Source: Microbacteriaceae bacterium (GTDB lineage Bacteria; Actinomycetota; Actinomycetes; Actinomycetales; Microbacteriaceae). Taken from it: 16,096 nt of DNA. Shown one piece after another: positions 6,890-13,667 of the stretch (positions within the stretch are counted from its first letter, which is position 1; the number at the start of each line of letters is the position of its first letter). The stretch covers positions 1 to 16,096 of the forward strand of contig JAHEAT010000014.1 of the NCBI GenBank assembly GCA_024642605.1, in the 5' to 3' direction. The notes under the pieces are model-generated. The model saw nothing but the letters and a program-made list of their open reading frames with translations, ran no database searches and had not been told where the DNA came from. Both the position numbers and the translations under genes were made by a program.

Positions 6890-7888
6890 CTACTCTTCTA
6901 CCGTTGCCAGTTCAACTAGCTCTTTGAGCTTGTCTGGGTGCAATCTGAGGTCGTGGCGCATCACGCGTTCCGAGAAGGCGTCGAGATTGGCCCTCGTTGC
7001 CTTACCGATTGCGATCGCATCTTTGATCATTGCCTTCACCTTGTGAAGTTCTTCGAGCCGGTGCGCAAACTTGAGGTCGTCGCCTGACTGTTGAGTTATT
7101 GAGCGGGAGCCCTCAGTGCGAATTCGCCAGTTGTAAATGGGCTTGGCGAGAATGTCAAAGGTGTCGGCTGCAATCAGGGCCAGCGTCATGGTGGTGAAAT
7201 CTTCAAAGAATCGGCCGAGCGGAAACGCGATGTGGTTGTTCTTGTAGAAATCCCAGCGGAACAAGCGATTCCAAGCGGTTAGATCTTGAATTACCGAGGG
7301 ATGCTTGGCGAAGTTGGTTTTCTCGATGGTGCCTTTGGCAAACACTGCCCTGGTATCGATGCGCTTGACCCAGACGATACCCTTGGTGCGAATGGTGTCG
7401 GCCATCACAAAGTCTGAGCCGGTTTTTTCGGCCTGCCTAACGAGTTGGCTTATCGAATTTGCTGCCAACGAATCGTCGCTGTCTAGAAACATCATGTAGT
7501 CGGTTTGTTTGATGGCTTTCACACCGTTGTTTCTAGCAGCCGAGATACCGGCGTTTGGCTGTTGAATGATCGTTAGGTTTAACCTTCTTTGAAACCGTTG
7601 GGCGATTTTTCGTGATCGATCGGTTGAACCGTCATCGATTACGATCACGTGGAGGTTTGAATAATTTTGCGCCTGAAGACTTCGAAGGCAGGTCGACAAG
7701 TACCGCTCCACGTTAAATACTGGTACGACAACGGTTACCTTGGGCGAGGGAGTACGGGGTTTAATAATTCGGTTGAGTTGAATGCGCATCTCGAACTCTG
7801 AATTCAGCATGAAGTCGGAAATTCGGGCAAACACCGGGAGCGATAGAAAGTCGTAACCTGCACGCAGAATTCGGGTGGTCAGGCTCAT
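6890..7888 (-). CDS. GT2 family glycosyltransferase
   Basis: This 332-residue inverting GT-A enzyme uses a nucleotide sugar to extend a glycan at the cytoplasmic face. VTVVVPVFNVERYL (51-64) opens the fold and VIVIDDGSTDRS (81-92) binds the nucleotide. QPNAGISAARNNG (110-122) is the usual following block, and FLDSDDSL (134-141) carries the metal-binding D-x-D. FFEDFTT (227-233) contains the E-D pair whose Asp is the likely catalytic base, and IYNWRIR (251-257) follows. It has no transmembrane helices. The 50 residues before the catalytic domain are amphipathic and basic, which may help membrane contact. The ATG is 20 bases after the SGNH gene's stop, so it is probably last in the minus-strand operon. 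Its Shine-Dalgarno is weak. The acceptor cannot be read from sequence. Confidence 0.9.
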   Translation of the reverse strand: MSLTTRILRAGYDFLSLPVFARISDFMLNSEFEMRIQLNRIIKPRTPSPKVTVVVPVFNVERYLSTCLRSLQAQNYSNLHVIVIDDGSTDRSRKIAQRFQRRLNLTIIQQPNAGISAARNNGVKAIKQTDYMMFLDSDDSLAANSISQLVRQAEKTGSDFVMADTIRTKGIVWVKRIDTRAVFAKGTIEKTNFAKHPSVIQDLTAWNRLFRWDFYKNNHIAFPLGRFFEDFTTMTLALIAADTFDILAKPIYNWRIRTEGSRSITQQSGDDLKFAHRLEELHKVKAMIKDAIAIGKATRANLDAFSERVMRHDLRLHPDKLKELVELATVEE

Positions 7889-7908
7889 GTCTCAAGCATA
7901 ACCAAGCG

Positions 7909-8781
7909 CTAAAGTTTGTCGGCTAGCTGCCCGGTGAGCAACTGCGCCAGAAACACTTGTCCGGCGCTATTCAGGTGCGTGTAGTCGTAGAGCAAATCAG
8001 ATCTACCTAAGAATGCTCGATCGACATCGATGAGAGGAATGTCTCGCACAGCAGCAACTCGTCGAACCAGCGCATTGCTCGCATCTCGTTCGGCCGATCG
8101 GCGGCTTCGCTCTTCTTCGGTGGCAAAATAGCGAGACAAAACGGGGTCGCTGAGTCGACTTCCGGTTCGGGCTGGCGCTGTGCCAAGCACGATGCGAATT
8201 TCGAATCGCTTGCAGGTGTCGATAAAAAGGTTGAGTAGCCTCGCACCACTGACCAAATCATGTTCTAAATCGTTGCTGATGTCCTCGGTTAATTTTGTCG
8301 ATGGGCTCAGTGGCGAGAAAAGTCCGAACTCATTCCAGTAGCTGCCAGCAGCATTGGTTATTTGAACGTCAACCTGCGACTTGACCAGAATGACAACGGT
8401 TTTGGGGTTAAGAGTTGAGTTGAGCACTTTGTTGATCAGCACGTTATAGAGGTGAAGCAGTGTGGCTCGTGAATAGGAAGCGTTTAGAACTCGATAGTTG
8501 AGCCCCCGAGAAATAAGGTTGCGTTCAAAGATGTCACTGAAGCGTTTTCCTTCGTTCTCAAAAACGGCTTCGGTAAACGAATCTCCGAGAATGTAAATAG
8601 GCACTGAGCCTCGCCCTTGATTGCCGGTTTCTAAAAAACCATTTGCATCGGTTCGAAGCAAATAGTCTTCGGCTAGTAGCGAGCCATCGGTGGTTTCAAG
8701 ATACTCGGCGCTTGGCCTGACCGTTCGGTTGAGGTTTGGCGGAAACTCGCGAAGAACGATGTGTCTTCGTTGCGCCGTCAT
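7909..8781 (-). CDS. SGNH/GDSL hydrolase-like protein
   Basis: This 290-residue protein has the SGNH nucleophile block YILGDSFTE (63-71, S68) and the C-terminal block YDYTHLNSAGQ (265-275) with D266 and H269. These could complete a Ser-Asp-His triad. Such enzymes remove or transfer acyl groups, often acetyl, on surface glycans. The oxyanion-hole residues are atypical: the block II region reads LNASYSRAT (99-107) with no evident Gly, and block III reads VKSQVDV (133-139), where Val stands at the usual Asn. It has no signal peptide or membrane helix, so it would be cytoplasmic unless exported another way. GGAG five bases before the ATG supports the start. It lies 17 bases after the nuclease gene and 20 before GT2, so it is co-transcribed. 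Confidence 0.75.
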   Translation of the reverse strand: MTAQRRHIVLREFPPNLNRTVRPSAEYLETTDGSLLAEDYLLRTDANGFLETGNQGRGSVPIYILGDSFTEAVFENEGKRFSDIFERNLISRGLNYRVLNASYSRATLLHLYNVLINKVLNSTLNPKTVVILVKSQVDVQITNAAGSYWNEFGLFSPLSPSTKLTEDISNDLEHDLVSGARLLNLFIDTCKRFEIRIVLGTAPARTGSRLSDPVLSRYFATEEERSRRSAERDASNALVRRVAAVRDIPLIDVDRAFLGRSDLLYDYTHLNSAGQVFLAQLLTGQLADKL

Positions 8782-8798
8782 CTAGTCTCCGCTTAGCC

Positions 8799-10427
8799 TC
8801 AGTGATTTAACGAGTCTAACCACTGTGCCAACAGCTTCGTTGAGAGGCAGTCGTCACGGTTGTAATCGAGTATCACCTGCATCACGGCAGCCGCTTCGGC
8901 CGGTCGCCTCTCGTTTGTGAGGCGCACAAATTCGTAGTACTGATACATGGCGTCGTCACCACCTTTAACCAGAGAGCCGCGGTTGAGCTTGGAATCTGCG
9001 CTGTAGTAACGCTCGAGTTGCTTAATGCTGTAGCCACCGCATCCTGGCATGATCGCTGCCTTGGCAACCCGCTTCAAGTCGACCATCGTTTTAACCAGGG
9101 TTTCAACCTCGCCAACGAGCGCGCCGTAGCGCGCCGCAAGCTTGCGAAGCCGCCCTGGCTCGGGGTCGCTGTAGTGGTAGATGTGGCTACCGGGATGCCT
9201 ACGCAGGTTGTCGCTAGCAAACTCAACGAATTGTTCGAAGGCCAAGCGCTCTTGTTCAACATTGTCGGCGAGAAACGCGGTGAACTGGTCGTCTGAATCG
9301 ACAACGCCAAACATGAATATGAGTTCATCTTGCTCGAGTGGGTTGAACCATTCGATGTCGAAGAATAGGTCGCCCGAATCTAATGGCGGTAGCCCCACAT
9401 CGGCAGGTTTTGCCGTTTGAATCACGGCTGGCCCATGGTTGCGTTCGGCTTGAATGACCTTAGACCACTCGATGTATTTGCCCAACATTCCATCGGCTAG
9501 ATTAGCGACCGCATCGCTTGGAGTTTGCTGGGCTAGCTGCGCGGTAGTAAAGATGCCCGCGGCGTTGAGCGCAGCACGGTGCTGAGGCAGACCGCCGGGC
9601 AACTGCTCGAGTGAGTCTTGTTCGTAACGAATCTTGGCGCACAGGTCGGGGAAGCTGCAGAATATCTCGTCGCAAATCGCACGGCTTGCACAACATCCCA
9701 AAGGCGCAAATTCTGCAGTGATGTCGGCGGGTGACGCAAGCCCAAGACGCTCAAATAACGCTGTGCGACTCTGCCGCATTTCTTCAAGGCTGGCCTCGTA
9801 CTCGTTTCGAGCAAGTTTTCGGCCCGAAAGAATCACACCAAGGGGTTGGGTGCTGGCTAAGTCGTAAAACTCAAGGACCTCGGCATAGCCGGCAACCTGT
9901 TTCCAATATTTGGGTGACGCGCCCTTGGCATGCTTTACATCCCACACCACATACTTTGGTGAACTCGGCGGCTGGTCGTGAGGGATTGAAGCAGTGTAGT
10001 TCTGAACCGCCACGAGTTTTCCGCCTTCGCCAACCCGAAGGTCAAAGTCTTCACGAACGAGTAGGTCTGCGAAGCCCATCCACTCAAAATCGCCAAAATG
10101 GTGAACAAACATGGCCTGAGCAACCAGCGGAACACCCCGCCGAAGCGCATCGAGGGTGGCTTCGAGGTTTTGGTTTGCCCGATCGAATTCCAAAAAATCG
10201 CCTGGTGCAACGCTTTCGGCGAGCTCTGTAAAAATTGTGTCTTCATATTCATTGCCCTGAATAATGTGCACTTTTTTGCTTAAGTCGACCCGATAAGGTG
10301 CAACCCTAGTCAAAATCTCGGGAAGCTTAGCGGCAACCGCCATGTCGAGCCTTGTGCAGTGTTCGCAAGCAGCAGCAAAAACATCGCGGCTAGCAAAAGC
10401 CCACGTTCCCGAACTAGTAACTCGCAC
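8799..10427 (-). CDS. TM0106-family RecB-like putative nuclease
   Basis: This 542-residue protein resembles the TM0106 RecB-like family. The PD-(D/E)xK-type nuclease part has FEWMGFADLL (114-123, D121), VWDVKHAK (161-168, D163 and K165) and QVAGYAE (177-183, the RecB Q-x3-Y). A Cys cluster, C252-x4-C257-x5-C263, with further Cys at 245, 246, 21 and 24, may bind metal or an Fe-S cluster. A helix-hairpin-helix-like segment lies near 282-300. The C-terminal part looks like an RNase H-fold exonuclease: LFFDIEW (354-360), D450 in MVDLKRV and YNRDDC (522-527). No helicase domain follows, unlike some longer actinobacterial relatives. The GTG has GGGAG about four bases upstream. It sits in the middle of a glycan and surface operon, which is unexpected for a DNA-processing enzyme. 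The substrate is unknown. Confidence 0.85.
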   Translation of the reverse strand: MRVTSSGTWAFASRDVFAAACEHCTRLDMAVAAKLPEILTRVAPYRVDLSKKVHIIQGNEYEDTIFTELAESVAPGDFLEFDRANQNLEATLDALRRGVPLVAQAMFVHHFGDFEWMGFADLLVREDFDLRVGEGGKLVAVQNYTASIPHDQPPSSPKYVVWDVKHAKGASPKYWKQVAGYAEVLEFYDLASTQPLGVILSGRKLARNEYEASLEEMRQSRTALFERLGLASPADITAEFAPLGCCASRAICDEIFCSFPDLCAKIRYEQDSLEQLPGGLPQHRAALNAAGIFTTAQLAQQTPSDAVANLADGMLGKYIEWSKVIQAERNHGPAVIQTAKPADVGLPPLDSGDLFFDIEWFNPLEQDELIFMFGVVDSDDQFTAFLADNVEQERLAFEQFVEFASDNLRRHPGSHIYHYSDPEPGRLRKLAARYGALVGEVETLVKTMVDLKRVAKAAIMPGCGGYSIKQLERYYSADSKLNRGSLVKGGDDAMYQYYEFVRLTNERRPAEAAAVMQVILDYNRDDCLSTKLLAQWLDSLNH

Positions 10428-10488
10428 CTGACTCCCGAAACTCGACGACTATTCGACAAGCAGACTAGTGCCGAGTTGAGACATCAAA

Positions 10489-12297
10489 CTACTTGGTTAC
10501 TTTGATCAAACCCGATACCTGAATAACATAGCCGTCAGTTCGCACGTCACCAGGGACATTGAACAGATCCACCGAAACGCTCCCTGCACGAGAACCTAAC
10601 ACCACAGCCCCCGAGCCTGGCAAGGCGTTGTAGTTGCTAACCACGCCCGACTTACTGGTCACTTTGATGCTGAGGCTCGACAAGTCAATCGTGTGGCTCA
10701 CCTTGCTGAGGTTGAAGCAGTAGAAATTGATTGTCGTCTGGTTGGTGTTGCCCGAGTTTGCATAGTTCCAGGTTGGCGGATAGTTGTTACCGCAGTAGAT
10801 GGCTCCGTCTGGAGTTTGGCTTTTGAAATTGCTCCAGGAATCAAACTCGGTCATTGCGGTTATGCTCACTTTGCCCGCCAAAGCGAGAACCTTGTTAGAT
10901 AGTCGGTAATCGCCCGTAAGTGGTCCAATTTCGAAACGTCGCAAATTATCGGTCATTCCTGGCCCCCCAGCCTGAATCTGCATTCCGACCTTCGGCAGAG
11001 TTCCAATTCCATTAATCTTTGCACCCGAAATGCGAAGCTCGTTTTGAAACTCATCAGGCGCTTTGAGCACTACCACGATGGTGGACTTTTTAGTGTCTGC
11101 GTCGTAGCTCACTCCTTGACTATTGATGGAAAAACCTTTTGGTAGCTGCACCGCAGAAGTGTCGACAACTGCGGCCTTGGCTATTTGCACCGTACCTACG
11201 GCCGTCACATTTGCGCCGAAGCGAACGTCGCCTTTCACTCCAACGAAGTTGTCGTAAGTTCCTTGAACGCACCTGGTTTCACCGGCTCCGATTTGGGTGA
11301 CGGCGATTCCTGAGTTGAGGTAACTAACGCCGTCGACAAACCAATTGAACGCTGCCGAGATGTTTACCGTGGCACTTGTGTTGTTTTTCAGATTCACGCA
11401 CACGTAGGTGCGATCGCCGTACTTGGCTGAGTCGTAGTAGTAGTTGTTATTTGGGCTGTAGTACCACTCCTTAGCAACGTCGGTTGGAGCCACGACAATG
11501 CCGGTTGGAAGGGCCATCTTTGTAGCTGTGAGGCTGCTCAACTTGGGCACCGACATAGTGAAACTCAAGTCTTTGCCCAGCCGATTCCAGTTCAAATCGA
11601 GGTCGGTAGTTCCAACTTCCCACCAGAAGTCACCATTGGCTGGCGCGTATATATTCTTAACTTTTTGGGTGAGCGCTACGCCCATGTATTTAACGTTGGC
11701 AATCGAAAGATAAATGTCTTTATTAGTTGTATTGGTACCCGAAACCGAAATCTCCGAACCGGTGGCTGACGCACCGTTGATGTAGAAGCCTGTGTAAGTT
11801 AAGCCTTTACTCGCCAATAGGGTTTTCACAAGATTGCTGGTGGTAGATCGGGCGTTCGTAGTGCCGCGTATTGCCACTTTCGTTACAACGGTCAAATCGG
11901 GGATGCTGGTCAGCGAGTCGCCCGGGAAATTACTGAGCCAAATTGTGTACAGAGGCACGTCACCCGATTCGTCGTGTCTGACATCAACAGTGCCGAGATT
12001 GAAAGTTTGAATCTTTCCACCAATGGTTAGGTCGACGCTGAAGTTGGAAATACCAACTTCGGAGTACGTGGTGTTCTTGGTAGTAGCCCCTAGCCCGAGC
12101 TGATTTTGGTCGACGATGTCTACCGTCTTGTCAAACACCAGCCCGGGAGTATTAGTTAGTTTGAGCCCGGTGGTGTCAACTGCGATTCCGGCCGGTGCGG
12201 CCGCCGAAGATGGTTGCAAGGCAATCAAAGAAGAAGTGAGAGCCAAAAGCATCGACAAGAGAACAGAAACCCAGCGGTTTCGAATTGAACGTGGCAT
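10489..12297 (-). CDS. Secreted beta-rich protein with internal duplication, unknown function
   Basis: I do not recognise this 602-residue protein. It starts with a Sec signal peptide: MPRSIRNRWVSVLLSMLLAL, then SSLIALQPSSAAA, cleaved near 32-34. The mature part is rich in Thr, Ser, Asn, Val and Gly and looks all-beta. Two regions match each other: 278-364 (NNNYYYDS, YVCVNLKNN, TVNIS, GVKGDVRFGANV) and 501-598 (NNYPPTW, FYCFNLSKV, TIDLS, NVPGDVRTDGYVIQV). A third, weaker match to the PGD segment is at 122-146 (SNFPGDSLTSIPDL). Four Cys (300, 343, 502, 527) could form disulfides outside the cell. There is no LPXTG motif, lipobox or C-terminal membrane helix, so it is probably released or held non-covalently. 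GGGAG about six bases before the ATG supports the start. It is 53 bases downstream of GT4 and 61 upstream of the nuclease gene. Confidence 0.8.
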   Translation of the reverse strand: MPRSIRNRWVSVLLSMLLALTSSLIALQPSSAAAPAGIAVDTTGLKLTNTPGLVFDKTVDIVDQNQLGLGATTKNTTYSEVGISNFSVDLTIGGKIQTFNLGTVDVRHDESGDVPLYTIWLSNFPGDSLTSIPDLTVVTKVAIRGTTNARSTTSNLVKTLLASKGLTYTGFYINGASATGSEISVSGTNTTNKDIYLSIANVKYMGVALTQKVKNIYAPANGDFWWEVGTTDLDLNWNRLGKDLSFTMSVPKLSSLTATKMALPTGIVVAPTDVAKEWYYSPNNNYYYDSAKYGDRTYVCVNLKNNTSATVNISAAFNWFVDGVSYLNSGIAVTQIGAGETRCVQGTYDNFVGVKGDVRFGANVTAVGTVQIAKAAVVDTSAVQLPKGFSINSQGVSYDADTKKSTIVVVLKAPDEFQNELRISGAKINGIGTLPKVGMQIQAGGPGMTDNLRRFEIGPLTGDYRLSNKVLALAGKVSITAMTEFDSWSNFKSQTPDGAIYCGNNYPPTWNYANSGNTNQTTINFYCFNLSKVSHTIDLSSLSIKVTSKSGVVSNYNALPGSGAVVLGSRAGSVSVDLFNVPGDVRTDGYVIQVSGLIKVTK

Positions 12298-12350
12298 AAC
12301 TTACTCCCAACTTGATGGCCGCTCTCAGGTTGTGAGGCGTTGACCGTACT

Positions 12351-13529
12351 CTACTCCTCGAAGGTTGCCAGAGGCAAAACTAGGGCATCAAGTTTTTTGA
12401 CGTGATTTCTAGCGGTTGATAGAGCAGAAATATCGCGCGCTTGGGCAGCTGCTCTCATAACCTCGTGAGGGTTGGTAACCAAACGCACCAGGGTTTTTGC
12501 CAAACCATCGGCCGTGTGGTCTTCGGAGAGAATCGAACCTTCACCAAACTCGGCAGCCAGCTTAGGATCCGACAACACCGCAGCCCGGCCTCTGGCAAAC
12601 GCCTCTAACACCACCATTGGTTGATTATCGAAATTATGCGAGGTAAGCAAAACGGCATGACTGGCATCAATGAGCTCACCAACCCTTGTTGAACTTACTC
12701 GGCCGTGCCAAGTTGCCGTCTTGTCGTTGCGCCCATCACCGCCGGCAATGTCAAGCCGAATTCGATTTGCACCGATACCCATTTTTTCGAGTTCCCTACG
12801 TGCCAATCGCACTCCCTCGAGCGCGACGCCTAGGCGTTTCTCAGGAGAAAAACGACCCACCCAAACCAACTTGAGCGAACCGAAATCGGGCAACGGTCGA
12901 GTTGTTTCAACCAGTTCGGTGACGTTAGAGATTACATGCACGTGTTCTACGCCAGCCGACTGCAATGCCAGCGCCTGATGTTTTGATGGCGAAACAACGG
13001 CATTGGCGTAGCGAGCGAACGCTAGAACGTAGTTGAGTAAAAAATTATTGAAACGCTTCGAGCTGAGCTCTTGTCTCGGAAAGTCGATTTTCATGAGTCG
13101 CTCATATAAAGATGACAACAGGCTCATGGGCAACGGCAGCCAAGCATTTAGTGTGATGAAGAAACTGTGCACGACGTGAATTACCGGGATGCCACGACTC
13201 TTGGCCGCCTTGGCTGCTGAAACCGCTAGGCCGCCCTCGGAGTGACTAAGCACAGCAACAGCTTTTGATTGGTCGAGAAGGTTGTCAAAGAATGCTTGCA
13301 CTCGAGCGCTATTTGTATAAATGGGAAATTTGACCACCGGTACTCGAACGCGAGCTTTTGGTGGCTCCACGGTTTCAGCTCCTGCGGGTAAATCGAGTTT
13401 GGTTGCGTTGGGGGCTACAAAAATCACCTGATGGCCGGCGTCGACCAGTGCCCTAATTTGGCGCCGTATGGCGCTTTGCACTCCAGCCACATAGGTGGCG
13501 GAGTGATCACACACAATGAGGTAGCGCAT
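12351..13529 (-). CDS. GT4 family glycosyltransferase
   Basis: This 392-residue retaining GT-B enzyme transfers a sugar from a nucleotide donor to a lipid-linked or polymer acceptor. The N-terminal domain has AGVQSAIRRQIRAL (15-28), the acceptor-side Gly-rich start, and HSEGGLAV (96-103). VVSPSKHQAL (178-187) marks the domain link. The donor-binding domain has LVWVGRFSPEKRL (221-233), LDIAGGDG (259-266) and NQPMVVLEAFARG (302-314). In the last motif E309 is the second Glu of the E-x7-E signature, while the first is Asp301. It has no membrane helices. It is the first gene of the five-gene minus-strand run. A possible -10, TAATAT, reads on the minus strand at 13567-13562, without a clear -35. 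GGGG about ten bases before the ATG is a modest Shine-Dalgarno. Confidence 0.9.
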   Translation of the reverse strand: MRYLIVCDHSATYVAGVQSAIRRQIRALVDAGHQVIFVAPNATKLDLPAGAETVEPPKARVRVPVVKFPIYTNSARVQAFFDNLLDQSKAVAVLSHSEGGLAVSAAKAAKSRGIPVIHVVHSFFITLNAWLPLPMSLLSSLYERLMKIDFPRQELSSKRFNNFLLNYVLAFARYANAVVSPSKHQALALQSAGVEHVHVISNVTELVETTRPLPDFGSLKLVWVGRFSPEKRLGVALEGVRLARRELEKMGIGANRIRLDIAGGDGRNDKTATWHGRVSSTRVGELIDASHAVLLTSHNFDNQPMVVLEAFARGRAAVLSDPKLAAEFGEGSILSEDHTADGLAKTLVRLVTNPHEVMRAAAQARDISALSTARNHVKKLDALVLPLATFEE

Positions 13530-13667
13530 TTGATTTCATCCCCGAAAAGTCGTTTGAATAAATATTAGCCATGCCTTCTTCCGTCGCTTGTTTCACGGTG
13601 CTATCGTTCGGGTAATCGAAGTTTTTCTGCCATTGAACTTCCTGCCCATTTAGATCGGATTCGTGCC
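13530..13667. other. Divergent intergenic region between GT4 and the RTX-type gene
   Basis: This 138-base gap must hold promoters for both the minus-strand operon and the plus-strand secreted protein. It contains an AT-rich patch (AATAAATATTAG, 13557-13568) that could give the minus promoter's -10. On plus, TTGAAC (13633-13638) could be a -35, but I find no well-spaced -10 for it. I see no clear operator or RNA structure. Confidence 0.35.

Noticed and set aside
9731..10231. Open frame of 166 codons on plus, opposite the nuclease gene
   Set aside because: It has no recognisable domain, is rich in Arg, Gln and Pro as expected from antisense, and the minus strand encodes a family with intact motifs.
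10439..10477. AACTCG / CGAGTT inverted repeat before the nuclease gene
   Set aside because: Arms are only six bases with a 27-base spacer and no T-run, which is likely by chance in a TCGA-rich region.
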